Source: Staphylococcus arlettae
GTDB taxonomy: Bacteria; Bacillota; Bacilli; Staphylococcales; Staphylococcaceae
Length of the DNA stretch: 64,000 bases
NCBI RefSeq assembly: GCF_002902345.1
Contig: NZ_PPQB01000010.1
Span: forward strand, 192,999 to 256,998
Direction: 5' to 3'
Shown: positions 8,723-21,442 of the stretch, in pieces
Numbering within the stretch: position 1 is the stretch's first letter
Layout of the letters: the number at the start of each line of letters is the position of its first letter
Program-made: the position numbers and the translations under genes
Notes under the pieces: generated by a model
What the model was told of the DNA's origin: nothing
The model's database searches: none
Seen by the model: the letters and a program-made list of their open reading frames with translations, nothing else

Positions 8723-9730
8723 ATGGCAGTTAAAGTAGCAATTAATGGTTTTGGTAGAATCGGTCGTTTAGCATTTAGAAGAATTCAAAACGTTGATGGA
8801 ATCGACGTTGTAGCAGTAAACGACTTAACAGATGATGAAATGTTAGCACACTTATTAAAATATGACACTATGCAAGGACGTTTCACAGGAGAAGTTGAAG
8901 TAGAAAATGACGGTTTCCGTGTAAATGGTCAAGAAGTTAAATCATTCTCAGAACCAGATCCAAATAAATTACCATGGGGCGACTTAGATATCGATGTTGT
9001 TTTAGAATGTACTGGTTTATTCGCAGACAAAGATAAAGCATCAGCTCATATCGACGCAGGTGCGAAAAAAGTATTAATCTCTGCTCCAGCATCAGGTGAT
9101 TTAAAAACAATCGTATTCAACACTAACCACAATGAATTAGATGGTTCTGAAACAGTTGTATCAGGTGCTTCATGTACTACTAACTCATTAGCTCCAGTTG
9201 CTAAAGTATTAAACGATGACTTCGGTTTAGTAGAAGGTTTAATGACTACTATCCATGCTTACACTGGTGACCAAAGCACACAAGACGCTCCTCACAGAAA
9301 AGGTGACAAACGTCGTGCGCGTGCAGCTGCTGAAAACATTATTCCTAACTCAACAGGTGCTGCTAAAGCAATCGGTTTAGTTATTCCTGAAATCGATGGT
9401 AAATTAGATGGTGGCGCTCAACGTGTACCAGTAGCTACTGGTTCATTAACTGAATTAACAGTTGTATTAGACAAAGAAGTAACTGTTGAAGACGTTAATA
9501 GTGCAATGAAAAATGCTTCAAACGAATCATTTGGTTACACTGAAGACGAAATCGTTTCTTCTGACGTAATCGGTATGACTTACGGTTCATTATTCGATGC
9601 TACACAAACTCGTGTAATGACTGTTGGTAACCAACAAATGGTTAAAGTAGCAGCTTGGTATGACAATGAAATGTCTTACACTGCACAATTAGTTCGTACT
9701 TTAGAACAATTAGCATCACAAGCTAAATAA
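8723..9730 (+). CDS. gapA: glyceraldehyde-3-phosphate dehydrogenase, glycolytic
   Basis: 335 residues, standard for class I GAPDH. N-terminal NAD-binding motif [13 protein letters not shown] and catalytic cysteine in [12 protein letters not shown] (about residue 151). C-terminal WYDNEMSY motif. It oxidises glyceraldehyde-3-phosphate to 1,3-bisphosphoglycerate with NAD. A very strong AAAGGAGG site and a codon bias toward the preferred A/T-ending codons indicate high expression. It lies second in the cggR operon. A hairpin downstream (9796-9832) may lower read-through into pgk. Confidence 0.98.
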   Translation: MAVKVAINGFGRIGRLAFRRIQNVDGIDVVAVNDLTDDEMLAHLLKYDTMQGRFTGEVEVENDGFRVNGQEVKSFSEPDPNKLPWGDLDIDVVLECTGLFADKDKASAHIDAGAKKVLISAPASGDLKTIVFNTNHNELDGSETVVSGASCTTNSLAPVAKVLNDDFGLVEGLMTTIHAYTGDQSTQDAPHRKGDKRRARAAAENIIPNSTGAAKAIGLVIPEIDGKLDGGAQRVPVATGSLTELTVVLDKEVTVEDVNSAMKNASNESFGYTEDEIVSSDVIGMTYGSLFDATQTRVMTVGNQQMVKVAAWYDNEMSYTAQLVRTLEQLASQAK

Positions 9731-9795
9731 TTTTAGTTTAAATATTAATTTAGCAAGCTTGTTGTGCTGTTAAATTTTAACTATAAGCTTAGGAG

Positions 9796-9832
9796 TAAGC
9801 GGGGAGCACAAACGCTTCTCCGCTTATTTTAC
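9796..9832 (+). terminator. partial terminator / processing hairpin between gapA and pgk
   Basis: TAAGCGGGGAGC / GCTTCTCCGCTTA stem with a G-U and a bulge, then TTTTA. The T-tract is weak, so it probably attenuates or stabilises the gap mRNA rather than fully ending it. Confidence 0.6.
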
Positions 9833-9863
9833 TGTATTGTCCCATTAAAAGGAGGTAGTTTAA

Positions 9864-11054
9864 ATGGCTAAAAAAATCGTTTCTGATATAGAATTAAAAG
9901 GTAAAACTGTACTTGTTCGTGCTGACTTTAATGTTCCTATGAAAGATGGAGAAATTACTGACGATAACCGTATCGTTCAAGCCTTACCGACAATTAATTA
10001 CATTGTTGAACAAGGTGGTAAAATCGTCTTATTCTCACACTTAGGAAAAGTAAAAGAAGAAAGTGATAAACAAGAATTAACATTAAAACCTGTAGCCGAA
10101 GCATTATCAACAAAATTAAATAAAAACGTGGTTTTTGTTCCTGAAACACGTGGAGAACAATTAGAACAAGCTATTCAAGAATTAAATGAAGGCGATGTAC
10201 TATTAGTCGAAAATACTCGTTTTGAAGATGTTGATGGTAAAAAAGAATCAAAAAATGATGCTGAATTAGGTAAATATTGGGCTTCATTAGGCGATGTTTT
10301 TGTAAATGATGCGTTTGGTACAGCACATCGTGAACATGCATCTAACGTAGGTATTGCAGCTAATTTAGAAACAGTAGCAGGTTTCTTAATGGAAAAAGAA
10401 ATTAGATATATCGGTGGCGTTGTAGAAAACCCTGATAAGCCTGTAGTAGCTATCCTTGGTGGTGCGAAAGTTTCAGACAAAATAGGTGTGATTACTAACC
10501 TATTGAAAATCGCTGATAAAGTACTTATTGGTGGTGGCATGTCTTATACGTTCTTTAAAGCACAAGGTAAAGAAATTGGCTTATCATTATTAGAAGAAGA
10601 TAAAGTCGATTTTGCTAAAGAATTACTTGAGCGTGCTGGTGACCAAATCGTTTTACCAGTTGATTGTAAAATCGCTAAAGAATTTTCAAATGATGCTGAG
10701 ATTACGGTAGTATCAACAGATGACATTCCTGCTGATCAAGAAGCGATGGATGTTGGTCCTAAAACTGTCGACTTATTTAAAGAACAACTACAAGGTGCTC
10801 ATACTGTAGTATGGAATGGACCTATGGGTGTCTTCGAATTGAGTAACTTTGCTAAAGGTACAATTGGTGTCTGTGAAGCAATCGCTGAATTAAAAGATGC
10901 AAATACTATTATTGGTGGCGGCGATTCAGCAGCTGCAGCAATTTCATTAGGCTATGCAGATGATTTCAGTCACATTTCAACAGGTGGCGGAGCATCTCTA
11001 GAGTATCTTGAAGGTAAAGAATTACCTGGCGTTGTAGCAATTGCCAATAAATAA
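9864..11054 (+). CDS. pgk: phosphoglycerate kinase
   Basis: 396 residues, as in S. aureus. N-terminal [14 protein letters not shown] binds 3-phosphoglycerate. The C-terminal domain carries [14 protein letters not shown] and [13 protein letters not shown], the nucleotide-binding loops. It transfers phosphate from 1,3-bisphosphoglycerate to ADP. AAAGGAGG ribosome site. It is third in the glycolytic operon, followed by tpiA after 71 bases. Confidence 0.98.
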   Translation: MAKKIVSDIELKGKTVLVRADFNVPMKDGEITDDNRIVQALPTINYIVEQGGKIVLFSHLGKVKEESDKQELTLKPVAEALSTKLNKNVVFVPETRGEQLEQAIQELNEGDVLLVENTRFEDVDGKKESKNDAELGKYWASLGDVFVNDAFGTAHREHASNVGIAANLETVAGFLMEKEIRYIGGVVENPDKPVVAILGGAKVSDKIGVITNLLKIADKVLIGGGMSYTFFKAQGKEIGLSLLEEDKVDFAKELLERAGDQIVLPVDCKIAKEFSNDAEITVVSTDDIPADQEAMDVGPKTVDLFKEQLQGAHTVVWNGPMGVFELSNFAKGTIGVCEAIAELKDANTIIGGGDSAAAAISLGYADDFSHISTGGGASLEYLEGKELPGVVAIANK

Positions 11055-11113
11055 ATTCCGCACTAAGTATGACTGATAGTTATATTAAAGGATAATTATA
11101 AATCAATTAATAG

Positions 11114-11887
<774 letters not shown>

Positions 11888-11888
11888 T

Positions 11889-13412
11889 ATGGCTAAACAA
11901 CCAACTGCATTAATCATTTTGGATGGTTTTGCAAATCGTGAAAGTGAACATGGAAATGCTGTCAAACTAGCTAACAAACCGAACTTTGATCGTTATTTTG
12001 ACCAATATCCAACGACACAAATCGAAGCAAGTGGTTTGGATGTAGGACTTCCAGAAGGCCAAATGGGTAATTCAGAAGTTGGTCATATGAATATTGGTGC
12101 TGGACGTATTGTCTATCAAAGCTTAACTCGTATTAACAAGTCTATTGAAGACGGTGACTTTTTTGACAATGAAGTGTTAAATAATGCGATAACACACGTA
12201 CAAGATAATAATTCTGCGCTACATGTCTTTGGATTATTGTCAGATGGTGGTGTGCACAGTCATTACAAACACTTATTTGCAATATTGGAATTAGCTAAAA
12301 AACAAGGTCTCGATAAAGTATATGTTCATGCATTTTTAGATGGACGTGACGTTGATCAAAAATCAGCATTAAAATTTATCGAAGACACAGAAGCTAAATT
12401 TGCAGAAATTGGTATCGGTCAATTCGCATCTATTTCAGGTCGTTATTATGCAATGGATAGAGACAAGCGTTGGGACCGTGAAGAAAAAGCATATAATGCG
12501 ATTCGCAACATTGATGGACCAACATTTGCTACTGCAAAAGAAGGTGTCGAAGCAAACTATGCTAAAGACCTTACTGATGAATTCGTAGAACCATTTATTA
12601 TTGCTGACCAAAACAATGGTGTGAATGATGGAGATTCAGTGATTTTCTTCAATTTCCGTCCAGACAGAGCTGCACAGCTTTCTGAAGTATTCACAAATAA
12701 AGTATTTGATGGTTTTAAAGTAGAACAAGTGAAAGACTTATACTATGCTACTTTTACAAAATACAATGATAATGTTGCGGCAGAAATTGTCTTTGAAAAA
12801 GTAGATTTAACAAATACTATCGGTGAAGTAGCACAAGATAACGGTTTAAAACAATTACGTATTGCTGAAACTGAAAAATTCCCACACGTGACTTACTTTA
12901 TGAGTGGTGGACGTAATGACGAATTTGAAGGGGAACGTCGACGCTTAATCGATTCACCTAAAGTTGCAACGTATGATTTAAAACCTGAGATGAGTGCTTA
13001 TGAAGTAAAAGACGCTTTAATCGAAGAGTTAAACCAAGGTGATTTAGATTTAATTCTATTGAACTTTGCGAATCCAGATATGGTTGGACATAGTGGAATG
13101 TTAGAACCTACAATCAAAGCAATTGAAGCTGTAGATGAATGTCTAGGAGAAGTCGTAGATAAAATTATCGACATGGGTGGTCATGCGATTATTACAGCAG
13201 ATCATGGTAACTCAGACATGGTACTAACTGACAACGATGAACCTATGACAACACATACAACTAACCCAGTACCAGTTATTGTTACTAAAGAAGGTGTCAC
13301 ATTACGTGAAACAGGTCGCTTAGGTGACTTAGCACCAACATTATTAGATTTATTAAATGTTCAACAACCAGAAGATATGACTGGTGAAACGTTAATCAAT
13401 CATTCTAAATAA
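11889..13412 (+). CDS. gpmI: 2,3-bisphosphoglycerate-independent phosphoglycerate mutase
   Basis: 507 residues, within the family range. [10 protein letters not shown] near the N-terminus and [15 protein letters not shown] contain the metal ligand Asp and the catalytic Ser. The C-terminal ADHGNSDMV supplies further Mn ligands. It converts 3- to 2-phosphoglycerate. The ATG at 11889 was chosen because the AAGGTG at the end of tpiA is correctly spaced; an in-frame TTG at 11877 lies inside tpiA and adds four residues. A hairpin follows the gene before eno. Confidence 0.97.
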   Translation: MAKQPTALIILDGFANRESEHGNAVKLANKPNFDRYFDQYPTTQIEASGLDVGLPEGQMGNSEVGHMNIGAGRIVYQSLTRINKSIEDGDFFDNEVLNNAITHVQDNNSALHVFGLLSDGGVHSHYKHLFAILELAKKQGLDKVYVHAFLDGRDVDQKSALKFIEDTEAKFAEIGIGQFASISGRYYAMDRDKRWDREEKAYNAIRNIDGPTFATAKEGVEANYAKDLTDEFVEPFIIADQNNGVNDGDSVIFFNFRPDRAAQLSEVFTNKVFDGFKVEQVKDLYYATFTKYNDNVAAEIVFEKVDLTNTIGEVAQDNGLKQLRIAETEKFPHVTYFMSGGRNDEFEGERRRLIDSPKVATYDLKPEMSAYEVKDALIEELNQGDLDLILLNFANPDMVGHSGMLEPTIKAIEAVDECLGEVVDKIIDMGGHAIITADHGNSDMVLTDNDEPMTTHTTNPVPVIVTKEGVTLRETGRLGDLAPTLLDLLNVQQPEDMTGETLINHSK

Positions 13413-13447
13413 CAGTAAGAAAACAACCAAGATTTAAGAATAATAAG

Positions 13448-13478
13448 CTATGACTATCTTCTTAGATAAGGTAGTCAT
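13448..13478 (+). terminator. hairpin between gpmI and eno
   Basis: TATGACTATCTT / AAGGTAGTCATA, one mismatch. No continuous T-tract follows (TGACTTGTTTTC), so it may be a partial terminator or an mRNA-processing stem. Confidence 0.5.
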
Positions 13479-13495
13479 ATGACTTGTTTTCATAA

Positions 13496-14911
<1,416 letters not shown>

Positions 14912-14941
14912 TATAGCTTAAATTAAATGAGTTCACGCTGA

Positions 14942-14979
14942 TAAACACGTAGGTCAATCGACTTACGTGTTTATTTTTG
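14942..14979 (+). terminator. eno terminator
   Basis: TAAACACGTAGGTC / GACTTACGTGTTTA stem with one G-U pair, followed by TTTTT. Confidence 0.88.
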
Positions 14980-15071
14980 CATCAATATGGAAAGTTTCTA
15001 TCAGAATAATTCATCTTTAACTTTGAAACTGATATAATAAAGTATGGAAATATCTTAAGGAGTACTTGGAA

Positions 15072-15533
15072 ATGGATGAAAATCAAAAGTCTAGAGTAAC
15101 AAAGACAGCACACTTTATCGCATATAGTTCGCTAATATTGGCAATACTTTCTGCTATTCACAATTTCATAGTTTTAGATGATAGTGTAGTGCGACAATTG
15201 TTGACAAATAGTGGGCAAAAAGCGACTGACAATGCAATTGGTACTATCCGTAATAGTTTTCAATACACAGGTGTTATGTATGTATTAGCATATTTAGCAG
15301 GTATTATAGCTATTTGGAATCGTCACACGTATTTATGGTGGTTTATGTTTGCGGCATTCACGACTAATGTTTTATATAATTTGATTAATGTTTCTGTAGT
15401 CTTACAAGCTATCAGTGATGCTAAGTCAGTATTAAGTACTTTACCACTGATTATTGTGTTAGTTGCTTCTACGCTTATCGCAATATATATGTTAGTAGTA
15501 TCAATCAAACGAAAAAGTACGTTTAATCGATAG
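15072..15533 (+). CDS. four-helix membrane protein conserved near secG, unknown function
   Basis: 153 residues. Four hydrophobic segments are visible (about residues 12-30, 58-80, 85-103 and 121-145) with a short basic tail SIKRKSTFNR. The ATG at 15072 is nine bases from the AAGGAG site at 15057; an in-frame TTG at 15066 is too close to it. No family is recognised. It lies between eno and secG, as an uncharacterised gene does in S. aureus (from memory). Confidence 0.7.
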   Translation: MDENQKSRVTKTAHFIAYSSLILAILSAIHNFIVLDDSVVRQLLTNSGQKATDNAIGTIRNSFQYTGVMYVLAYLAGIIAIWNRHTYLWWFMFAAFTTNVLYNLINVSVVLQAISDAKSVLSTLPLIIVLVASTLIAIYMLVVSIKRKSTFNR

Positions 15534-15537
15534 GTAT

Positions 15538-15567
15538 TTGATAAAATAGACGAACGTGTGATATAAT
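15538..15567 (+). promoter_or_regulatory. secG promoter
   Basis: TTGATA (15538-15543), 18-base spacer, TATAAT (15562-15567), about 35 bases before the secG start codon. Confidence 0.6.
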
Positions 15568-15601
15568 GCGTTTTGTATATAATGAATGGAGGACAATGTT
15601 T

Positions 15602-15835
15602 ATGCACTCGTTAATAATAGTTCTATTAATTATAGATTGTATTGCATTAGTAACTGTTGTATTACTCCAAGAAGGAAAAAGTAATGGACTTTCTGGCGCA
15701 ATTAGTGGTGGTGCAGAGCAGTTATTTGGTAAACAAAAGCAACGCGGTGTCGATTTATTCTTGCATAGATTAACAATTGTATTGTCTATCATTTTCTTCT
15801 TGTTAATGTTAGGCATAACATATTTGGGTATATAA
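15602..15835 (+). CDS. secG: SecG preprotein translocase subunit
   Basis: 77 residues with two transmembrane helices and the conserved loop [26 protein letters not shown]. It is part of SecYEG and assists SecA-driven export. The ATG at 15602 is nine bases from the GGAGG site; the ATG at 15596 is only three bases away and less likely. The frame is open further upstream, but that extension lacks similarity to SecG. A terminator follows directly. Confidence 0.95.
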   Translation: MHSLIIVLLIIDCIALVTVVLLQEGKSNGLSGAISGGAEQLFGKQKQRGVDLFLHRLTIVLSIIFFLLMLGITYLGI

Positions 15836-15866
15836 GGTCCGACAATGTTAAAGTCGGGCTTTTTTA
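15836..15866 (+). terminator. secG terminator
   Basis: GGTCCGAC / GTCGGGCT stem with a nine-base loop followed by TTTTTT, starting at the stop codon. Confidence 0.82.
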
Positions 15867-15969
15867 TTTATAATAGTACTTGAGAAGCTAAACAGCTCAT
15901 CATGATGATAAAACATAAAGTGCCAAGGTGGCAAAACTATGTGACATGACAGTGAAAGGATTGAACAAA

Positions 15970-16710
15970 ATGCAAATTAAACTTCCAGAACCTTTCTTAT
16001 TTGAAGAAAGTAATCGTGCTGTTTTATTATTACATGGCTTTACTGGTAACTCTGCAGATGTTAGACAGATGGGGCGTTTCTTACAAAAACAAGGTTATAC
16101 TTGTTATGCACCTCAATATGAAGGACATGCAGCTCCCCCAGAAGAAATTTTAAAGTCCAGCCCACATGTTTGGTATAAGGATGCCTTGGATGCATACGAT
16201 TATTTAGTCGATAAAGGCTATGATGAAATTGCGGTAGCAGGTATATCACTAGGTGGGTGTTATGCATTAAAAATAAGCTTAAATCGAGATGTAAAGGGTA
16301 TTGTAACCATGTGTTCGCCTATGTACATTAAGACTGAAGGTTCTATGTTTGAAGGTGTATTAGATTATGCACGTACCTTTAAAAAGTATGAAGGTAAAGA
16401 TGCTTCAACGATAGAAGCTGAAATGTCCGCTTTCAAACCAACTGAGACATTGAAAGAATTACAAGGACAAATTCAAGATGTACGCGATCATGTTGATGAA
16501 GTGATGGATCCAATCTTTGTAGCACAAGGCGAATTGGATCAAATGATTAATACTGATTCAGCTAATATTATATACAATGAAAGCGAATCGGATGATAAAA
16601 CAATAAAATGGTATGCCAACTCTGGTCATGTCATTACTATTGATAAAGAAAAAGAACAACTTTTTGAAGATGTTCTCAAGTTTTTAGAATCGTTAGATTG
16701 GTCTGAATAA
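15970..16710 (+). CDS. est: Est-family carboxylesterase / monoacylglycerol lipase-like
   Basis: 246 residues, identical in length to S. aureus Est. Alpha/beta hydrolase: oxyanion motif LHGFTGN (residues 21-27), nucleophile Ser93 in GISLGG, acid Asp186 in QGELDQM and His216 in SGHVITI. Family members hydrolyse short-chain acyl or glyceride esters. The start at 15970 follows GAAAGGA and matches the family N-terminus; earlier in-frame codons have no ribosome site. It precedes rnr, as in other Firmicutes. Confidence 0.92.
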   Translation: MQIKLPEPFLFEESNRAVLLLHGFTGNSADVRQMGRFLQKQGYTCYAPQYEGHAAPPEEILKSSPHVWYKDALDAYDYLVDKGYDEIAVAGISLGGCYALKISLNRDVKGIVTMCSPMYIKTEGSMFEGVLDYARTFKKYEGKDASTIEAEMSAFKPTETLKELQGQIQDVRDHVDEVMDPIFVAQGELDQMINTDSANIIYNESESDDKTIKWYANSGHVITIDKEKEQLFEDVLKFLESLDWSE

Positions 16711-16743
16711 TTATTTTAAAATTAAAATATAGAAAGGAGGGGC

Positions 16744-19134
16744 ATGATGAATTTAAAGCAATCTATTGAAACAATCATTAAACAACCTGACTATGAACCA
16801 ATGTCAGTGTCAGATTTCCAAGATGCATTAGGTTTAAGCAGTGCCGACTCATTTAGAGATTTAATAAAGGTGCTAGTTGAACTAGAACAAACTGGTTTAA
16901 TAGAAAGAACTAAAACAGATAGATACCAAAGAAAAGTAGCTTCGAAACAAAAAACGAAGGCATTATTAAAAGGTAAGCTAAGCCAAAATAAAAAAGGATT
17001 TGCCTTTCTACGCCCAGAAGATAGTGAAATGGATGATATCTTTATTCCACCTACTAAGATTAACAGAGCGATGGATGGTGACACGGTCCTTGTAGAAGTA
17101 CAAAACTCACGTGGTGAACATAAAGGGAAAACTGAAGGTGAAGTAAAATCTATAGAAACACATTCAGTTACACAAGTAGTAGGTACTTACAGTGAAGCAC
17201 GTCACTTCGGCTTTGTGCTACCAGATGATAAACGTATTATGCAAGATATCTTTATTCCTAAAGGTCAAAATTTAGGTGCTATTGATGGTCATAAGGTGTT
17301 AGTACAAATTACTAAATACGCCGATGACAATTCTAATCCAGAAGGTCATGTTTCTGCTATTTTAGGACACAAGAATGATCCAGGTGTAGATATTTTATCT
17401 ATTATTTATCAACATGGTATAGAAATTGAATTTCCTGATAAAGTGTTAGAAGAGGCAGAAGCAGTACCAGATGAAATTAAACCGTCAGAAATTACTGGTA
17501 GACGTGATTTACGAGATGAACTCACTATAACGATTGACGGTGCAGATGCCAAAGACTTAGATGATGCGATTAGTGTGCAGCAATTATCTAATGGTAATAC
17601 TCAATTAACGGTTAGTATTGCGGATGTTAGTTACTATGTCACTGAAAATTCCGCATTAGATAAAGAAGCATATGATCGTGCTACAAGTGTCTATTTAGTA
17701 GATAGAGTAATACCGATGATTCCACATCGTTTAAGTAATGGTATTTGTTCATTGAATCCAGATGTAGACCGCTTAACATTAAGCTGTCGTATGGAAATAG
17801 ATGCGCATGGTGATATCGTTAATCATGAAATCTTCGACAGTGTTATTCATTCTGATTATCGTATGACATATGATGCAGTAAATGAAATTATCACAGATAA
17901 AAATGAAGCTACACGAAGTAAATATAGTGAAGTAACACCAATGCTAGATTTGGCTCAAGATTTGTCACAACGTTTTATCCAAATGCGTAAACGTCGTGGT
18001 GAAATTGATTTTGATATAAATGAAGCTAAAGTGTTAGTTAATGAGGAAGGTCTACCTACCGATATTCAAGTGCGTAATCGTGGAGAAGGTGAACGCTTAA
18101 TTGAATCATTTATGTTAGCTGCTAACGAAACTGTAGCAGAACATTTTGATAAGTTAGATGTACCATTTATTTATCGTGTACATGAGCAACCAAAATCAGA
18201 TAGATTACGCCAATTCTTCGATTTTATTACGAATTTCGGCTTGATGATTAAAGGTACAGGAGAAGACATCCATCCTTCAACATTACAAAAAATTCAACAA
18301 GAAGTAGATGGTTTACCAGAACAAATGGTTATCTCTACCATGATGTTAAGATCAATGCAACAAGCACATTATGATGACACCAATTTAGGTCATTTTGGTT
18401 TGTCAGCAGAATATTATACACATTTCACGTCACCTATACGTCGTTATCCAGATTTAACTGTACACCGTCTCATTCGTAAGTATTTAATCGATAATGCAAT
18501 GGACGAAAAAGAGTTAAGAAAATGGGAAGATAGCTTACCAGAAATTGCAGAACATACATCTCAAAGAGAACGTCGTGCGATTGAAGCCGAACGTGACACA
18601 GATGAACTGAAGAAAGCAGAATTTATGGTACAGCATATTGGTGATGAATTTGAAGGTATTATTAGTTCTGTTGCTAATTTTGGTATGTTTATTGAATTAC
18701 CAAATACCATTGAAGGAATGGTACACGTTGCCAACTTAACAGATGACTATTATCATTTTGATGAACGCCAAATGGCGATGATTGGTGAACGTCAAGCTAA
18801 AGTTTTCCGCATAGGTGATGCAGTGAAAATTAAAGTTATCCATGTCGATGTGGACGAACGTATGATTGATTTCCAAATCGTAGGTATGCCATTGCCCAAA
18901 AATGAACGTAGTCAAAGACCAGCACGTGGAAAAACGATTCAAGCCAAAACACGTGGTAAGTCGTTAGATAAGTCAAAAGATGACCGTCAGCAAGGTAAAG
19001 GTAATAAAAAGAAAAAATCACGTAAAGGTAAAAACCAGCGTAATCGTGATAGCCAAAAAAGTGGTAACACTAAACACAAACCGTTTTACAAAGATAAAAA
19101 AGTCAAAAACAAAGCACGTAAAAAGAAAAAATAA
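16744..19134 (+). CDS. rnr: ribonuclease R
   Basis: 796 residues. An N-terminal winged helix, two cold-shock/OB domains (for example KKGFAFLRPED), the RNB catalytic core with TIDGADAKDLDDAISV and the ADVSYYV segment, an S1 domain from about residue 635, and a long Lys/Arg-rich tail from about 715. RNase R is a 3'-5' exonuclease that degrades structured RNA and works with tmRNA. Strong GAAAGGAGG site before tandem ATG codons. smpB and ssrA follow, a conserved ribosome-rescue cluster. Confidence 0.97.
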   Translation: MMNLKQSIETIIKQPDYEPMSVSDFQDALGLSSADSFRDLIKVLVELEQTGLIERTKTDRYQRKVASKQKTKALLKGKLSQNKKGFAFLRPEDSEMDDIFIPPTKINRAMDGDTVLVEVQNSRGEHKGKTEGEVKSIETHSVTQVVGTYSEARHFGFVLPDDKRIMQDIFIPKGQNLGAIDGHKVLVQITKYADDNSNPEGHVSAILGHKNDPGVDILSIIYQHGIEIEFPDKVLEEAEAVPDEIKPSEITGRRDLRDELTITIDGADAKDLDDAISVQQLSNGNTQLTVSIADVSYYVTENSALDKEAYDRATSVYLVDRVIPMIPHRLSNGICSLNPDVDRLTLSCRMEIDAHGDIVNHEIFDSVIHSDYRMTYDAVNEIITDKNEATRSKYSEVTPMLDLAQDLSQRFIQMRKRRGEIDFDINEAKVLVNEEGLPTDIQVRNRGEGERLIESFMLAANETVAEHFDKLDVPFIYRVHEQPKSDRLRQFFDFITNFGLMIKGTGEDIHPSTLQKIQQEVDGLPEQMVISTMMLRSMQQAHYDDTNLGHFGLSAEYYTHFTSPIRRYPDLTVHRLIRKYLIDNAMDEKELRKWEDSLPEIAEHTSQRERRAIEAERDTDELKKAEFMVQHIGDEFEGIISSVANFGMFIELPNTIEGMVHVANLTDDYYHFDERQMAMIGERQAKVFRIGDAVKIKVIHVDVDERMIDFQIVGMPLPKNERSQRPARGKTIQAKTRGKSLDKSKDDRQQGKGNKKKKSRKGKNQRNRDSQKSGNTKHKPFYKDKKVKNKARKKKK

Positions 19135-19156
19135 ATCAGCGAAGAGGTGAAACTCA

Positions 19157-19621
19157 ATGCCAAAGAAAAAATCACCAGGTACATTAGCAGAAAATCGTAA
19201 AGCCAGACATGATTATAATATCGAAGATACGATTGAAGCGGGCATTGTGTTACAAGGAACAGAGATCAAATCCATTCGTCGTGGTAGTGCCAACTTAAAA
19301 GATAGCTATGCACAAGTAAAAGGTGGAGAAATCTATCTGCAAAATATGCATATTGCGCCTTATGAAGAAGGCAATCGCTTTAACCATGATCCACGACGTT
19401 CACGCAAATTACTATTACACAAACGTGAAATTATTAAATTGGGTGAACGTACGCGTGAGATTGGATATTCTATTGTTCCATTAAAACTTTATTTAAAACA
19501 CGGTAACTGTAAAGTCTTGTTAGGTATTGCACGTGGTAAGAAAAAATATGATAAACGTCAAGCATTAAAAGAAAAAGCAGTGAAACGTGACGTAGATAGA
19601 GCAATGAAAGCCCGTTATTAA
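19157..19621 (+). CDS. smpB: SmpB, tmRNA-binding protein
   Basis: 154 residues. Conserved [24 protein letters not shown] and [17 protein letters not shown] segment (here [18 protein letters not shown]), the latter forming the C-terminal helix that enters the ribosome. It binds the tRNA-like part of tmRNA and delivers it to stalled ribosomes. GAAGAGGTG site. It lies 22 bases after rnr and about 100 bases before ssrA. Confidence 0.97.
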   Translation: MPKKKSPGTLAENRKARHDYNIEDTIEAGIVLQGTEIKSIRRGSANLKDSYAQVKGGEIYLQNMHIAPYEEGNRFNHDPRRSRKLLLHKREIIKLGERTREIGYSIVPLKLYLKHGNCKVLLGIARGKKKYDKRQALKEKAVKRDVDRAMKARY

Positions 19622-19722
19622 GCTAATCTATTGCTAAAGTAAGCAATTTTTGTTAGTATTAAATGTACTTTCTGTAAAACATAAGGTATCAGTGAGATGC
19701 AGGAAGTACATTCATTCATCGA

Positions 19723-20080
19723 GGGGACGTTTATGGATTCGACAGGGGTCCCCAGAGCTCATTAAGCGTGTCGGAGGGTTGTCTCCGCAACAACACACAC
19801 AGTTTATAATAACTGGCAAAGAAAACAATAATTTCGCAGTAGCTGCCTAATCGCACTCTGCATCGCCTAACAGTGTCGCCTATGCACTGTTAACGCGATT
19901 CAACCTTAGTAGGCTACGCTAAACACTGCCGTTTGAAGTCTGTTTAGAAGAGATCTAATCAAACTAGCGTAATGTTGGTTGTCTATTACCTCTCATTACG
20001 CGAAATTGACTAATAGACTACACACGTAGAAAGATGTGTATCAGGACCTTTGGACGCGGGTTCAACTCCCGCCGTCTCCA
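19723..20080 (+). ncRNA. ssrA: tmRNA (ssrA)
   Basis: Begins GGGGACG TTTATGG and ends with the tRNA-like arm GCGGGTTCAACTCCCGC CGTCTCC A. The acceptor ends GGGGACG / CGTCTCC pair. The tag reading frame at 19815-19847 encodes GKENNNFAVAA followed by TAA, preceded by the alanine carried by tmRNA itself. S. aureus has GKSNNNFAVAA, so position 3 differs. CCA is not encoded. It rescues stalled ribosomes with SmpB. Confidence 0.97.
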
Positions 20081-20087
20081 CTATATA

Positions 20088-20117
20088 GCTCTCAACCATA
20101 AAGGTTGAGAGCTTTTT
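20088..20117 (+). terminator. ssrA terminator
   Basis: AGCTCTCAACC-ATAA-AGGTTGAGAGCT then TTTTT. Arms of the same sequence occur again at 29067-29096. Confidence 0.92.
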
Positions 20118-20225
20118 TGATTTTAAATAAGGAAAGCAATGACAAATAATAGATTTTCTAAAAATAGTTAAGGTGGAAACTTCACAAATATCTAGTTTAG
20201 GGAAAGAGTTTTAGGGATGAGATAA

Positions 20226-20535
20226 TTTAAAGCTAACGGCAGTAACAAGCCATTTAAGACGATTGATAAGTTACAGGAAGTACATCATCATAAGTGTTTA
20301 GAGCGTAATAAGCAGCATGAAAAAGAGAACGAAGTCACATTTCAAAACTTTGTAGTAGAAGTTAAAAAATCATTAAATAACGAACGTGAGGAGCTAATTG
20401 TATAATTGGAAATTTAAACAATGTGGATTTTCCTATATTAGAACGTTATATGCGCAATTATATGGTATGTCTTACTCTATCGTCTTAAAATTAGGTAACA
20501 GGTATTATCACAATATAACTATTAGTCACAGCTAA
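20226..20535 (+). pseudogene. degenerate ORFs downstream of ssrA
   Basis: Two open stretches without start codons lie end to end in different frames. 20226-20405 encodes a lysine/glutamate-rich peptide (..FKTIDKLQEVHHHKCLERN..VKKSLNNEREELIV). 20398-20535 encodes WKFKQCGFSYIRTLYAQLYG.. . They could be parts of one shifted gene. No family is recognised. The 3' end of ssrA is a common integration site for islands and phages, so they may be island remnants (inference). 20536-20769 holds only a weak hairpin. Confidence 0.35.
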
Positions 20536-20658
20536 AAGTATGACTTAACAATCGAATTGAATTGAAAGTTATTCGGTAGTGTTTATGTACAAATGAGGTT
20601 TAGTAAGTTCGCACAGGTGTATTATAAAAATGGTGACAACCATTACAACGTGGAAAAT

Positions 20659-20687
20659 AACTCACTTTAATAAGTGGAGTGTTTTTC
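20659..20687 (+). terminator. weak hairpin with T-tract
   Basis: AACTCACTT-TAAT-AAGTGGAGT with a bulge, followed by GTTTTT. It lies among the degenerate ORFs and may be left from a lost gene. Confidence 0.4.
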
Positions 20688-20769
20688 GTTCTGTGAGAGC
20701 GTCTTTGTTGCGTTGAGAAGTGGTTAATTGGATAATCGTAACTATAATGTTTACATGGGGTGAGTGTAA

Positions 20770-20985
20770 TTGAAGGAAATTTTTGTTTTTATAATAGAAA
20801 TGAATGACGGTAATATTTTTCGTGAGTATGTAGAAAATGTTTGGAAAATAGATGAAAGTATAGCTTTAAAACGTTTTGAAAAAGCGATTAAAAAACATCA
20901 TTACTTTTATTTAAAAGAAAGTGATAGATATATTAAGGTTAGTAATATAAGCACAATAAAAATAGAAATTATAAGGAATTCTTAG
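20770..20985 (+). CDS. small hypothetical protein, unknown
   Basis: 71 residues from a TTG at 20770, four bases after the GGGGTGAG sequence that can serve as ribosome site. The predicted protein is mixed charged, with two lysine-rich stretches, and has the look of a small alpha/beta fold; there is no signal or membrane helix. No family recognised. Its place between degenerate ORFs and a toxin-like locus suggests mobile-element origin (inference). Confidence 0.5.
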   Translation: MKEIFVFIIEMNDGNIFREYVENVWKIDESIALKRFEKAIKKHHYFYLKESDRYIKVSNISTIKIEIIRNS

Positions 20986-21083
20986 GATAATGTATTTAAT
21001 TTATCAAAGGAAGATGTGTTTAAGTGATTTCAGCTCTTAGCATTTTATATTCGAAGTTGCTTGAGTAGGCTAAATTAATAGTA

Positions 21084-21437
21084 CTATTCCGGTGAAATTT
21101 CTTTCTTTATAATAAATTCAGTCAACTTCTCTTCTGTAAATTCAACATTTTTATATTCTAGCAATAATTTTTCGGTTTGTTTGATTAGTCGATCCGTTTC
21201 TTTTTCGACAGAAATATTAAAAGCTTCGAAATCTTCTAATTCTGTACCTTCATGTACTAAATCGATGATATCTTGTCGAACATTGTATTTTTTTAGCTCT
21301 CCCATAATATACGGGCTGAAAAACATGCGTTCAGCATTTTCTATACTTATTAACCCTAGATTTACTTGCTTAAATAATCCATATATCGTTATGAGTGAAA
21401 ATTTTTCAATTTCTAATTTGTTTTCAAAAGCGATCAT
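21084..21437 (-). CDS. DUF3969-like protein, possible immunity partner
   Basis: 117 residues, helical and acidic, soluble, with a core FSLITIYGLFKQVNLGLISI that I associate with the DUF3969 family of small staphylococcal proteins (from memory, moderate certainty). The ATG at 21437 is nine bases from a GGAG site that lies within the last codons of the upstream gene, only five bases separating that gene's stop from this start. This tight coupling to a secreted toxin-like protein suggests an immunity role (inference). Unlike its partner, the gene is intact. Confidence 0.6.
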   Translation of the reverse strand: MIAFENKLEIEKFSLITIYGLFKQVNLGLISIENAERMFFSPYIMGELKKYNVRQDIIDLVHEGTELEDFEAFNISVEKETDRLIKQTEKLLLEYKNVEFTEEKLTEFIIKKEISPE

Positions 21438-21442
21438 TAAAA

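Noticed and set aside
10175..10726. Open frames on the minus strand inside pgk
   Set aside because: Antisense shadows of a highly conserved gene with strong codon bias; no ribosome sites.
19650..19850. Open frame of 66 codons ending in the tmRNA tag
   Set aside because: It is the tmRNA itself; only the last eleven codons are translated, as the tag.
20274..20285. CAGGAAGTACAT also present at 19700-19711, on both sides of ssrA, as possible att sites
   Set aside because: Only 12 bases, no shared flanks and no match to the ssrA 3' end; chance or remnant repeat is as likely.
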